Shown here: piece by piece, positions 51,374-59,606 of the stretch
How positions within the stretch are numbered: the stretch's first letter is position 1
Layout: every line of letters begins with the position of its first letter
Assembly: GCA_937928595.1 (NCBI GenBank)
Contig: CALGJV010000008.1
Coordinates: 62,001-126,000 of the forward strand
Length of the DNA stretch: 64,000 bases
Direction: 5' to 3'
From: an uncultured Phycisphaerae bacterium
GTDB lineage: Bacteria; Planctomycetota; Phycisphaerae; UBA1845; Fen-1342
Notes under the pieces: model-generated
Databases searched by the model: none
What the model saw: the letters and a program-made list of their open reading frames with translations, nothing else
Told to the model about the DNA's origin: nothing
Translations under genes and position numbers: made by a program

Positions 51374-52609
51374 ATGAACCCGGCCGTCAGGGCTCCGCCG
51401 CCCGCCGATTTCCCCGCCACCGCGGAAGTCATCATCCGGCGGCTTCGCAACGCGCTGGCCGCCGTGGTCGCCGGCGTGCCCGGCTTCACGTTTCGCCGCC
51501 CCAACGACCTCGCGTCGGAGCTCGGGCTGGATCCCAAGCTCGCCTGGAACGTCGGCCGTTGCCTGGAAACCCCCGACCTTTTCGCCTCGGTCCGCTTCCT
51601 GCCCGGCCCCACCGGAATGCGGGTCTTCCTCTGTGCCGCCCAGCGGCGGGCCGCGCCCGCCGAAGCCATCGCCGAGACGCGCGCCGCCTTTGCCGCCTTC
51701 CGTCAACTCGTCCGGACGCACGCCGGCTCGCGCAAGTACTTCAACATGCTGGCGGCCGGGCTCGCCGCGACTGGCGCCGCCCGAGCGGACATCGAGCACC
51801 GCCGCCTGCTGTTCGAGGGGAGCACCTACGTTTGGGGCGTTCAGACCCGCACGCTGTTCCGCGCGAACATCGTGCACCCCGCACCGGACACCGAAACGCA
51901 CGATCTGGTCACGCTCCGCGGCTTCATCGATTTCTGCCGCATGCGGCCCAACGTCGCGTGGCGGCTCGGGCAGTCGTTCTCCGTAGACCGCACGCACCGT
52001 GTCCACCACGACACGCGGCACACGCCGTTGGATCCAGCCTGGTCCGGTCCGGTGCCGTTGGTCCCCGCCTTCTGCTCGCAGCCGATACCGGCCTTCCGAC
52101 CGGTCCGCGGCGTCCACGGCAACACCGAGTTCGAGTTCGTCGAGAGCTCCGTCGGCCACACGGCGCGCATCACCTGCGTGACCGGCGAACTGCTCCGTGC
52201 GGTGGAACCGCGGTACCGCACGGACCTGTACGACGATTTCTGTGTCGCGTTCGCGATCCGCACCCCCGCCGAGGCCCTGGTGTTCGACCTCCTGCTGCAC
52301 CGCGACTTGTTTCCGGACGGAGGCGCGCCGCGGGCGGCGCTGTACAGCGACCTGTTCGGCGGCGGTCTCACGCTCCGGTACGAACCGACGGCCCGGCTGC
52401 CGCTGCACGACCCCGTCACCCGACTCGGGTCCGGCCCCGATGCGGCCTGCACCGCGGACATCCCGCGCTATGTGGACATGCTGCGTTACGCGCTCGCCCG
52501 CGCCGGGTGGAGCGGCGACGAGTTCGACGTGTACCGCCTGCGCATCCAGTACCCCCCCCTTCCCACGACGGTCATGCTGCGGCGGCCACTGCCCGAGCGA
52601 CCGGCCTGA
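51374..52609 (+). CDS. unknown 411-residue protein with possible N-terminal HTH
   Basis: Not recognised as a named family. The N-terminal 75 residues look like a winged or plain helix-turn-helix: AEVIIRRLRNALAAVV and then FRRPNDLASELGLDPKLAW, where LASELGLDPKLAWNVGRCLE resembles a recognition unit. The remaining 330 residues are mixed alpha/beta with no signal peptide or membrane segment (VWGVQTRTLFRANIVHPAP; FEFVESSVGHTARITCV; LYDDFCVAFAIRTPAEALVF). The AT-rich upstream region with a perfect dyad fits an autoregulated gene. No ribosome-binding site is obvious. It is convergent with the NhaD-type antiporter (10 bases apart). Confidence 0.65.
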   Translation: MNPAVRAPPPADFPATAEVIIRRLRNALAAVVAGVPGFTFRRPNDLASELGLDPKLAWNVGRCLETPDLFASVRFLPGPTGMRVFLCAAQRRAAPAEAIAETRAAFAAFRQLVRTHAGSRKYFNMLAAGLAATGAARADIEHRRLLFEGSTYVWGVQTRTLFRANIVHPAPDTETHDLVTLRGFIDFCRMRPNVAWRLGQSFSVDRTHRVHHDTRHTPLDPAWSGPVPLVPAFCSQPIPAFRPVRGVHGNTEFEFVESSVGHTARITCVTGELLRAVEPRYRTDLYDDFCVAFAIRTPAEALVFDLLLHRDLFPDGGAPRAALYSDLFGGGLTLRYEPTARLPLHDPVTRLGSGPDAACTADIPRYVDMLRYALARAGWSGDEFDVYRLRIQYPPLPTTVMLRRPLPERPA

Positions 52610-52619
52610 GCCGCGCCGC

Positions 52620-54113
52620 CTAGCCGCGGAAGAACAGGAACGTCAGCCCGAGGAACAGCGGGATCAGGACGCCGCACGAGTAAGCCATGTAGCCGAAGAA
52701 GCTCGGCATCTTCACGCCCGACTGCTCCGCGATCGCCTTGACCATGAAGTTGGGCCCGTTGCCGATGTACGTGTTCGCGCCCATGAACACCGCCCCGCAA
52801 CTGATCGCGATCAGCAGCTCGACCGGGATCTGGCCGGTGGCCGTCCGCACACCGGACAGAACTTGCAGGCCCGGCGGCGTCAGCGTACCGGCCGTCGTGA
52901 AGTACACCACGTACGTCGGCGCGTTGTCGAGGAAGCTGCTCAGGAGACCGGTGGCCCAGAAGAATTGCCACGGCCGCGCCAGGCCCAGCTCCCCGCCGCG
53001 CGCCTGGAGAATCTCGATCGGCACCTGCATCGTGATGAAGATGCCGATGAACAGACACGCCACTTCATTGATCGCGGTATAGTTGAACTGGTTCTCGCGC
53101 CGGTACTCGCGCGCCGTGGTCAACAGCGACAAGCCGGCCAGCACGAGCTGCACGATCTCCCGCAGGTGGTGCGGCGCCTCCCAGCTCGTCCCCGGGAACG
53201 TCTTGCCCGGACTCAGCGTCGCGACCGCCAGCACGACTCCCAGAATCCAGAGGAAGTTGATGCGCCCGGCGATGCTCAGCCCCTGACGCATCCGGTTGTC
53301 CATCTGGATCTCCTGCGGTGCTTCGTGTCGATACGCCCACGAGTCCCACAGGTAATAGATGACCAGCAGGCCGCCGACCATCAGCCCCCACTGCGGCCAC
53401 AGGCGCAGCGTCCACAGGAACTCCACGCCCATGAGGTAGCCGAGAAACAGCGGCGGGTCTCCGATCGGCAGCAGGCTCCCGCCGATGTTGGCCACGATGA
53501 AGATGAAAAACACGACCGTGTGGACCTTGCGCTTCCGCTCGGCGTTGGTGCGCAGCAGAAAGCGGATGAGCACCATGGCCGCGCCGGTCGTGCCGATCAG
53601 ACTGGCCAGCAGCCCGCCCGTCGCGAGGATCGCCGTGTTGACCGCCGGCGTCGCACGCAGGTCGCCCCGCACAACGATGCCGCCCGCAATCACGTACAGG
53701 CTGAACAGCAGCACCATGAAGGGGAAGAACTCCCCGATCACCGCGTGATGCAGCACGGCCTTCACCGTGGCCAGCCCCGGCTCCGTCCGCTTCTCCGCGT
53801 GCGCGGCCGGCGCGCCGGCCGCCGCGTTCGCGTGCGGAGCCGGCGCGGGTTCGTGTCCCTCCGCCTGCGCGGCAGCCGGGTCCCCGTGACCGTCATCGCC
53901 ATGCGTGACCACGCCGGTCGGCCGTGCGCCGTAGTAGGCGAGCGTCACCAGCGCCAAGGCACCGGCCACCAGCAGCTTGTTGCGGTTGTGCTCCCACCAG
54001 TGCGCCGCCGCGTGCACCAGCGGCAGGATCGCAATCGCCAGCAGCAACGCGACAAAGGGCAGGACCCCGAGAATGTGCGGGGCGTAGGTCGCGCTCTCGG
54101 CCAGCAGCAGCAT
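52620..54113 (-). CDS. nhaD: NhaD-type sodium/proton antiporter
   Basis: A 497-residue polytopic membrane protein of the ion transporter superfamily. Hallmarks are IGDPPLFLGYLMG (the GDPPL loop) and the second half SSFLDNAPTYVVY and MGANTYIGNGPNFMVKAI, which are typical of NhaD-like Na+/H+ antiporters. About 12 hydrophobic segments are present. A His/Ala-rich hydrophilic loop at about residues 60-115 (THGDDGHGDPAAAQAEGH) is an unusual insertion that could respond to pH or bind metals. The start at 54113 follows GAGGAG by seven bases. The specific ion is inferred from the family. Confidence 0.85.
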   Translation of the reverse strand: MLLLAESATYAPHILGVLPFVALLLAIAILPLVHAAAHWWEHNRNKLLVAGALALVTLAYYGARPTGVVTHGDDGHGDPAAAQAEGHEPAPAPHANAAAGAPAAHAEKRTEPGLATVKAVLHHAVIGEFFPFMVLLFSLYVIAGGIVVRGDLRATPAVNTAILATGGLLASLIGTTGAAMVLIRFLLRTNAERKRKVHTVVFFIFIVANIGGSLLPIGDPPLFLGYLMGVEFLWTLRLWPQWGLMVGGLLVIYYLWDSWAYRHEAPQEIQMDNRMRQGLSIAGRINFLWILGVVLAVATLSPGKTFPGTSWEAPHHLREIVQLVLAGLSLLTTAREYRRENQFNYTAINEVACLFIGIFITMQVPIEILQARGGELGLARPWQFFWATGLLSSFLDNAPTYVVYFTTAGTLTPPGLQVLSGVRTATGQIPVELLIAISCGAVFMGANTYIGNGPNFMVKAIAEQSGVKMPSFFGYMAYSCGVLIPLFLGLTFLFFRG

Positions 54114-54331
54114 CGCAGTCTCCTCGACCCGGAGCATCGCGGTCGCCCGATCGGGCGCACTCCCGCCGGGCGGTGCAGCGCGGCCGCAGTCTAGCGACGC
54201 GCCGCCGGCGCGCACAGGCGGTACGGACTAACCCTTTCGGCCGGGCGACGCGGCCGGCTGGCGGCCCGGTACCGCCGGGCGCGGCGCACGGGCAAGAGCT
54301 GCGCGTACCGCTTGCGGTCGGTCCCGCCGTT

Positions 54332-54366
54332 CCCGAGAATCCACGTTCTAGGAACCAACGAGAATC
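54332..54366 (+). promoter_or_regulatory. dyad and direct repeats upstream of the RHH-like gene
   Basis: CGAGAATC occurs twice, at 54332-54339 and 54359-54366. Between them is the dyad GTTC-TAG-GAAC (54343-54353). The second repeat lies close to the ribosome-binding site GAGGAG (54369-54374). This layout fits autoregulation by the small ribbon-helix-helix-like product. Confidence 0.35.
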
Positions 54367-54380
54367 TTGAGGAGCCGGCC

Positions 54381-54704
54381 ATGCCCGCCCGCAAGCCGCA
54401 GATCAACTTCCAGGTCGACCGCGCGCTGAAGTTGCTTTACGAGGAAGCGAAGCTGCACGGCCACTTCGTCACGCGCTTCTGCGCCGCCGGGCTGCTCCTC
54501 ATGGTCGAGCACCCCGACCTGCGGGCCCGCGCGCTCGACCGCCTGCGCGAGTGGGAGGACCGTTACGCCGACGCCGCGCCCGAGGCCATCCGGGCGTTCG
54601 TCGCCGGTGCGCAAGCCGCCGTGCAGCGTGGCGCTCGAGGTACTCCGCGAGCGCCGCGAGCTCGCCGTCCGCGAGCCAAGGCAAAACCCAGCCAATCCGC
54701 ATGA
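54381..54704 (+). CDS. small ribbon-helix-helix-like protein with basic tail
   Basis: A 107-residue protein. A beta strand (QINFQVDRALKLLYEEAKLH) followed by two helices (FVTRFCAAGLLLMVEH; RALDRLREWEDRY) matches the CopG/Arc ribbon-helix-helix layout, used by small DNA-binding regulators and antitoxins. GAGGAG lies six bases before the ATG. The last 25 residues (from about residue 82) are Arg/Ala/Pro-rich and are encoded by DNA that also encodes, on the other strand, the apparently better-conserved part of the neighbour. So the true C-terminus may be changed by a lost stop or a frameshift. Function: possible DNA-binding regulator. Confidence 0.65.
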   Translation: MPARKPQINFQVDRALKLLYEEAKLHGHFVTRFCAAGLLLMVEHPDLRARALDRLREWEDRYADAAPEAIRAFVAGAQAAVQRGARGTPRAPRARRPRAKAKPSQSA

Positions 54705-54750
54705 TGTGCCAGCCGCGCCCGCGGTCCAGCGCGGTTCCCGTGTCGGTCAT
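54499..54750 (-). CDS. possible small protein, antisense-overlapping and convergent with the RHH-like gene
   Basis: An 83-residue open frame. The first 45 residues look protein-like: MTDTGTALDRGRGWHIMRIG then WVLPWLADGELAALAEYLER. The ATG at 54750 has GGGAGG eight bases upstream, and a near-consensus promoter lies upstream at 54922-54949 in the same direction. The last 35 residues are Arg/Pro-rich and overlap the opposite gene. It is possible that the true gene ends earlier but lost its stop. No family was recognised. A longer GTG start at 54861 is possible. Confidence 0.4.
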   Translation of the reverse strand: MTDTGTALDRGRGWHIMRIGWVLPWLADGELAALAEYLERHAARRLAHRRRTPGWPRARRRRNGPPTRAGGRARGPAGRGARP

Positions 54751-54921
54751 CCCCATGACCTCCCGTACCGCCGCCGCGAACCGGTCGTCCGCGCGGCGGC
54801 TCGTGGCGGGCGGCCCGCCCTCCGTGGCGGCCGATTCCCTGGCCTGCTCGCCCCGCCCCACTGGTGGGTGGCATTCGCGCCCCCGAGGCTCCGCCCCCGC
54901 GGCGGCCGAATCGCTGCACCT

Positions 54922-54949
54922 ATTGTACGGAATTTGTTAGGAATGTCAA
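54922..54949 (-). promoter_or_regulatory. near-consensus sigma-70 promoter
   Basis: On the minus strand TTGACA (54949-54944, six of six) is followed after 16 bases by TACAAT (54927-54922, five of six). It is the best promoter in the window and reads toward the overlapping small gene, giving a leader of about 165 bases to ATG 54750. Confidence 0.65.
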
Positions 54950-55040
54950 GCACCGCCCGGGACCCCCAGTGCGCGGGCCGCTCCACGCGCTCCCCGCGAT
55001 ATCCGCAAACCATCCTCGCACCGGCCCCCCGGGCCGCCCG

Positions 55041-55046
55041 TATAAT
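55041..55046 (+). promoter_or_regulatory. -10 element upstream of the zinc-ribbon gene
   Basis: Perfect TATAAT in CCCG/TTCCC flanks, 31 bases before the ATG at 55072. No -35 is clear. The leader would be about 20 bases and contains AAAGGAG. Confidence 0.5.
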
Positions 55047-55071
55047 TTCCCGTAAAGGAGCCGGCCGGACC

Positions 55072-55512
55072 ATGTTCCGTCGCCACAAGCCATTGACCGT
55101 CGAAGACTACCGGGCCGTGCTCAAGGCGAAGGGCGAGATCCGCCTCGGGGGTTACGCCCGCCACGAAGCACGCCGCCGTGTCCTCCTCACGCTGATCGGG
55201 CTGGTTCTCATCGGCGGCGCCGCCGCGCTCTACTTCGCCCTTCGACCGCGCGACGGCGAGGCCCCGGAGACGGTGCCGGTGCCGATCGAATGCGTCGCCT
55301 GCCACTACCGCGGCAACATCAAAGCCTCGCCGACGACGGTGTACCCGCTGTCGTGCCCCAAGTGCCGCGCGCGCTCCTGTTACAAGCTGTGGCAATGTCG
55401 CGACTGCGGCCACGTTTTCCTGCCCCGGGCCGGACAGTCGCTGGCGTGCCCGAACTGTCGCAGCGCACGGGTCGGGACGGCGGAACCGCTGCCGGAGCCG
55501 GCCGGACCGTGA
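55072..55512 (+). CDS. membrane protein with double zinc-ribbon domain
   Basis: A 146-residue protein. One transmembrane helix lies at about residues 37-60 (VLLTLIGLVLIGGAAALYFAL) after a charged N-terminus. The C-terminal half has four CxxC knuckles: ECVACHYRG, SCPKCRARS, QCRDCGHVF and ACPNCRSAR, which would bind two zinc ions. The topology probably puts the zinc domain outside the cytosol, but this is inference. AAAGGAG lies 11 bases before the ATG. Function unknown; such modules bind nucleic acid or protein. Confidence 0.7.
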   Translation: MFRRHKPLTVEDYRAVLKAKGEIRLGGYARHEARRRVLLTLIGLVLIGGAAALYFALRPRDGEAPETVPVPIECVACHYRGNIKASPTTVYPLSCPKCRARSCYKLWQCRDCGHVFLPRAGQSLACPNCRSARVGTAEPLPEPAGP

Positions 55513-55646
55513 GGAGCCCGGCGACAGCATTCGACACGTTCGCGCGAACCCGAGCGGAGCCGTGGCCGTCTCACGAATGAAAATGCCGTGTAGGTGCCAC
55601 GTGGGAGCGGTCGATAATTGATTGCGCCCCGAGTCGGACCGCCGCG

Positions 55647-55675
55647 TTGACGCGACTGCGCGCGGTTCATAGCAT
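55647..55675 (+). promoter_or_regulatory. candidate promoter upstream of prkA
   Basis: TTGACG (55647-55652) and TAGCAT (55670-55675) are separated by 17 bases. The -35 matches five of six and the -10 four of six. It lies about 100 bases before the prkA ATG. The 261-bp gap to the zinc-ribbon gene holds nothing else recognisable, apart from a short AT-rich word GATAATTGATTG at about 55611-55622. Confidence 0.4.
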
Positions 55676-55773
55676 CACCACGACCCGGGGGCGAGAACCG
55701 AACGCCGACCGTCCCGGCCCGGCCGGAGGCGGATTGTCGGCCGGTGCCCGGCGCCCGGCCCGGAGGCGAACCG

Positions 55774-57834
55774 ATGTCGAACCGTGACGCGATCCTGGCG
55801 GTGATCGACCGTCATCTGGACGGCGCCCGTTTCCGCCAGCAGCACTGGGAAGGGACGTTTTTCGACTACCTGGACATGGTGACGGCGAACCCGGCGATCG
55901 CCCGGAACGCCTTCCAGCGGGTGTACGACCTGATCCTGCACTTCGGCACGGAGAAGTACCGGTACCTGAAGCAGGAGTTCGTGCACTACAAGTTCTTTGA
56001 CGACCCGTTCGACAACGGCGCGGACGCGGTGTACGGGCTGGACGCGTCGCTGATGCGGCTGGTGGAGTTCTTCAAGTCGGCCGCCCAGGGGTACGGCACC
56101 GATCGCCGCATTCTCCTGCTGCACGGGCCGGTGGGCTCGAGCAAGAGCACGATCGCCCGGCTGCTCAAGAAGGGGCTGGAGTACTACTCGCGGCTGGACG
56201 AGGGCGCGCTGTACAGTTTCACGTGGAAGCTCACGGGCGAGGACGGTGCGGTCGAGCAGCATCCCTGCCCGATGCACGAAGAGCCGCTCAAGCTCATTCC
56301 CCGCCCGGCGCGCAAGGAGATCCTGGCGCAGCTCAACGCGGACCTGCCGGAGGATCGGCAGGTGCGGGTGGACGGCGACCTTGACCCGTTCTGCCGCAAG
56401 ACGTTCGAGGACCTGCTGCTGCGGTACGGCGGGGACTGGCGCAAGGTGCTCGAGCACGTGGTCGTGCGGCGGCTGGTGCTGTCGGAGAAGGACCGCATCG
56501 GGATCGGCACGTTCCAGCCGAAGGACGAGAAGAACCAGGACTCCACCGAGCTGACCGGCGACATCAACTACCGCAAGATCGCGCAGTACGGTTCGGACAG
56601 CGACCCGCGGGCGTTCAACTTCGACGGCGAGCTGAACATCGCCAACCGGGGGCTGTGCGAATTCATCGAGGTGCTCAAGCTCGACGTCGCGTTCCTGTAC
56701 GACCTGCTCGGGGCGTCGCAGGAGCACACGATCAAGCCCAAGAAGTTCGCGCAGACCGACATCGACGAGGTCATCATCGGGCACACCAACGAGCCCGAGT
56801 ACAAGAAGCTCCAGTCCAACGAGCTGATGGAAGCCTTCCGCGACCGCACGATCAAGATCGACATCCCCTACAACATCCGGCTGTCGGACGAGATCAAGAT
56901 CTACGAGAAGGACTTCGGCAAGCACAAGGTCCGCGGCATCCACATCGCGCCGCACACGATCGAGACCGCGGCCATGTGGGCCGTGCTGACGCGTCTGGAG
57001 GAGCCCAAGAAGGCCGGCCTGACGCTGATCCAGAAGCTCAAGCTGTACGACGGCCGCAACATCCCGGGCTTCACCGAGGATTCGGTCAAGGAGCTGCGGG
57101 CGGAGGCCCCGCGCGAGGGCATGCAGGGCATCAGCCCGCGCTACATCCAGGACAAGATCTCCAACGCGCTGGTCGGCGAGCAGGCCCAGAAGGACCGCTG
57201 CATCAATCCGTTCATGGTGATGAACGAGCTGGAGAACGGGCTCTCGCACCACTCGCTGATCACGGACGAGGAGCAGAAGAAACGCTACCGCGAGCTGCTG
57301 AGCGTGGTCCGCGAGGAATACGAGGACATGCTCAAGGCCGAGGTGCAGCGGGCCATCTCCGCGGACGAGGACGCCATCCGCCGCTTGTGCACCAACTACA
57401 TCGAGAACGTGCGGGCCTACACCCAGCACGAGAAGGTGCGGAACAAGTACACCGGCCGCGACGAGGAGCCCGACGAGCGCCTGATGCGCGCCATCGAGGA
57501 AAAGATCGACATCCCGGAGTCCCGCAAGGACGACTTCCGGCAGGAGATCATGAACTACATCGGCGCGCTGGCACTGGACGGCAAGAAGTTCGAGTACAAC
57601 ACGAACGCCCGGCTCCACAAGGCGCTCGAGCTCAAGCTGTTCGAGGACAGCCGCGACACAATCAAGCTCAAGAACGTCGTGTCGGGCGTGGTCGACGACG
57701 AGACCCAGGCCAAGATCGACGTCGTCAAGCAGCGCCTGATCAAGTTCTTCGGCTACAACGAGACCAGCGCGACGGACGTGCTGAACTACGTGGCGAGCAT
57801 CTTCGCCCGCGGCGACACGAAGCGCGAGGACTAG
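55774..57834 (+). CDS. prkA: PrkA family serine protein kinase / AAA+ protein
   Basis: A 686-residue PrkA (YeaG-like) protein, with an N-terminal AAA+ ATPase domain and a C-terminal kinase-like PrkA domain. Walker A is [16 protein letters not shown] (Lys124). Other family words are [58 protein letters not shown] and [15 protein letters not shown]. In E. coli YeaG with YeaH acts in nitrogen-starvation and stress responses; in Bacillus PrkA affects sporulation. CGGAGG lies seven bases before the ATG. The YeaH-like gene follows 79 bases later. Activity as a kinase, a protease or an ATPase cannot be told from sequence. Confidence 0.93.
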   Translation: MSNRDAILAVIDRHLDGARFRQQHWEGTFFDYLDMVTANPAIARNAFQRVYDLILHFGTEKYRYLKQEFVHYKFFDDPFDNGADAVYGLDASLMRLVEFFKSAAQGYGTDRRILLLHGPVGSSKSTIARLLKKGLEYYSRLDEGALYSFTWKLTGEDGAVEQHPCPMHEEPLKLIPRPARKEILAQLNADLPEDRQVRVDGDLDPFCRKTFEDLLLRYGGDWRKVLEHVVVRRLVLSEKDRIGIGTFQPKDEKNQDSTELTGDINYRKIAQYGSDSDPRAFNFDGELNIANRGLCEFIEVLKLDVAFLYDLLGASQEHTIKPKKFAQTDIDEVIIGHTNEPEYKKLQSNELMEAFRDRTIKIDIPYNIRLSDEIKIYEKDFGKHKVRGIHIAPHTIETAAMWAVLTRLEEPKKAGLTLIQKLKLYDGRNIPGFTEDSVKELRAEAPREGMQGISPRYIQDKISNALVGEQAQKDRCINPFMVMNELENGLSHHSLITDEEQKKRYRELLSVVREEYEDMLKAEVQRAISADEDAIRRLCTNYIENVRAYTQHEKVRNKYTGRDEEPDERLMRAIEEKIDIPESRKDDFRQEIMNYIGALALDGKKFEYNTNARLHKALELKLFEDSRDTIKLKNVVSGVVDDETQAKIDVVKQRLIKFFGYNETSATDVLNYVASIFARGDTKRED

Positions 57835-57913
57835 CCCCGGCCCCGCCGCCCCTTCCGGCCCCGCAGCACCGGCCGCGCCGGGCGGCGCCGCCGGCGGCCG
57901 AGCGAGTGACCCT

Positions 57914-59017
57914 GTGGACATCGGTCCGCTGAAAATCGAGAAGGACCACCAGCGGTTCCGGCAGATCGTCAAGGGCCGCATCCGCAAGGACCTGCGCCGC
58001 TTCCTCACGCGCGGCGAGCTGATCGGCAAGGAGGGCAAGCACCTCGTCAGCATCCCCGTGCCCGGCATCGAGCTGCCGCATTTCCGCTACGGCGACAACA
58101 ACGATCAGGGCGTGGGGCAGGGTGACGGCGACGCCGGCCAGGCCGTCGACGGCGCGGGCGTGGGCCCCGGCGGCACCGAGCCCGGCCGGCACCTGCTCGA
58201 GGTGGAAATCTCGCTCGAGGAGCTGGCCGACATCCTCGGCGAGGAACTCCAGCTCCCGCGCATCGAGCCCAAGGGCCAGCACAACATCACGGCCGTCAAG
58301 GAGCGGTACAGCAGCATCCGCCAGACCGGCCCCGAGTCGCTGCGGCACTTCAAGCGCACGTTCCGGCGGGCCCTGCGCCGGCTGATCATGTCGGGCGTCT
58401 ACGACCCGGACAACCCGCGGATCATCTTCGAGCGCTCCGACAAGCTCTACCGCAGCTGGAAGCCGATCCGCAAGCCGCAGTCCAACGCCGTGATCGTCTA
58501 CATGATGGACGTGTCCGGGTCGATGGGCCACGAGCAGAAGGAGCTCGTGCGGCTGGAGGCCTTCTGGATCGACGCCTGGCTCCGGCGCAACTACGACGGC
58601 ATCGAGAGCCGCTACATCGTGCACGACGTCCGGGCCCAGGAAGTCGACCGCGAGACCTTCTTCCACCTCCGCGAGGACGGCGGCACCAAGATCTCCAGCG
58701 CCTTCCGCTGCTGCCAGGAACTGCTCGACAAGCACTACGCCGCCAGCGAATGGAACATCTACCTGTTCCACTTCTCCGACGGCGACAACTCGTCCGAGGC
58801 CGACTCGCGCGAGTGCTGCCAGATCCTGCGCGAGGCCCTGCTGCCCGTCTCGAACCAGTTCGGCTACTGCCAGGTCGCCAGCGCGTACGGCAGCGGCCAT
58901 TTCATCAACGTCCTGCGCGAGCAGCTCGGCACCGCCGAGAACGTGGTCACGTCGCGCGTGAACACCAAGGACGACATCTACGACAGCATCAAGGCGTTCT
59001 TCGCCAAGGGCCGCTGA
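57914..59017 (+). CDS. yeaH: YeaH/YhbH family (DUF444) VWA-type protein
   Basis: A 367-residue protein of the DUF444 family, the usual partner of PrkA. It has a basic N-terminal part ([20 protein letters not shown]), a Gly/Asp-rich linker at about 57-80, and a VWA domain whose MIDAS motif is [12 protein letters not shown] (Asp199). Later segments [15 protein letters not shown]-like and [14 protein letters not shown] complete the metal site region. The GTG start at 57914 gives [15 protein letters not shown]. The third member of the usual trio, SpoVR, is absent; shikimate kinase follows instead after 10 bases. Confidence 0.9.
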   Translation: MDIGPLKIEKDHQRFRQIVKGRIRKDLRRFLTRGELIGKEGKHLVSIPVPGIELPHFRYGDNNDQGVGQGDGDAGQAVDGAGVGPGGTEPGRHLLEVEISLEELADILGEELQLPRIEPKGQHNITAVKERYSSIRQTGPESLRHFKRTFRRALRRLIMSGVYDPDNPRIIFERSDKLYRSWKPIRKPQSNAVIVYMMDVSGSMGHEQKELVRLEAFWIDAWLRRNYDGIESRYIVHDVRAQEVDRETFFHLREDGGTKISSAFRCCQELLDKHYAASEWNIYLFHFSDGDNSSEADSRECCQILREALLPVSNQFGYCQVASAYGSGHFINVLREQLGTAENVVTSRVNTKDDIYDSIKAFFAKGR

Positions 59018-59027
59018 CCGGTGCCCC

Positions 59028-59606
59028 ATGCCCGAGCTCTGCGCGCGCGTCGCCCGCCGCCTGGCCGCCGTCCGCGGCGGCAACCTCGTGCTCATCGGCT
59101 ACCGCGGCTGCGGCAAGTCGGCCGTCGGCGCCGTCCTCGCCGCGCGCCTCGGCTGGCCCCTCGTCGACAGCGACCAGCGCATCGCGGCCGAAGCGGGACG
59201 CGCGATCCGCGCGCTCTTCGCCGCCGAGGGTGAGGACGCCTTTCGCGACCGCGAGACCGCCGTGCTGGCCGCACTCGCGCAGGCCCGCGGCCAGGTGCTC
59301 AGCGTCGGCGGCGGGGCCGTCCTCCGCCCCGCGAACCGGACCCTCCTGCGCGCCGCCGGCACCTGCGTCTGGCTCACGGCGCCCGCCGAGGAGCTGCTCG
59401 CCCGCATCGCCGCCGACCCGGCCAGCGCCGAGCAGCGCCCGCCGCTGACCGGCCGCGCGCCGCTCGACGAAGTCCGGCACTTGCTCGCCGAGCGGGAACC
59501 GTTGTACGCTGCCCTCGCGGACCACGTCATCGACACCAGCGGCCGCGCGGTCGCCGCCGTCGCCGATGCGGTTCTGCGGGCCGTGGCGGCGCCGGACAGC
59601 GCATGA
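59028..59606 (+). CDS. aroK: shikimate kinase
   Basis: A 192-residue P-loop kinase that phosphorylates shikimate at the 3-hydroxyl in aromatic amino acid synthesis. Walker A is [12 protein letters not shown] (about residues 23-34), the shikimate-binding Asp is in LVDSDQRIA, the FRDRE motif follows, and SVGGGAVL binds substrate. The LID-like segment [13 protein letters not shown] contains the expected Arg residues. It begins 10 bases after the YeaH-like gene and overlaps the prepilin peptidase by 4 bases (ATGA). No other aro gene is adjacent. Confidence 0.9.
   Translation: MPELCARVARRLAAVRGGNLVLIGYRGCGKSAVGAVLAARLGWPLVDSDQRIAAEAGRAIRALFAAEGEDAFRDRETAVLAALAQARGQVLSVGGGAVLRPANRTLLRAAGTCVWLTAPAEELLARIAADPASAEQRPPLTGRAPLDEVRHLLAEREPLYAALADHVIDTSGRAVAAVADAVLRAVAAPDSA

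Larger units (their letters stand above)
54751..55071. other. 321-bp region between small genes
   Basis: It holds the minus-strand promoter at 54922-54949, the plus-strand -10 at 55041-55046 and the ribosome-binding site of the zinc-ribbon gene. If the minus gene starts at GTG 54861, part of the region is coding. Around 54920-54950 the sequence is AT-rich (TATTGTACGGAATTTGTTAG). No RNA gene was recognised. Confidence 0.35.
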
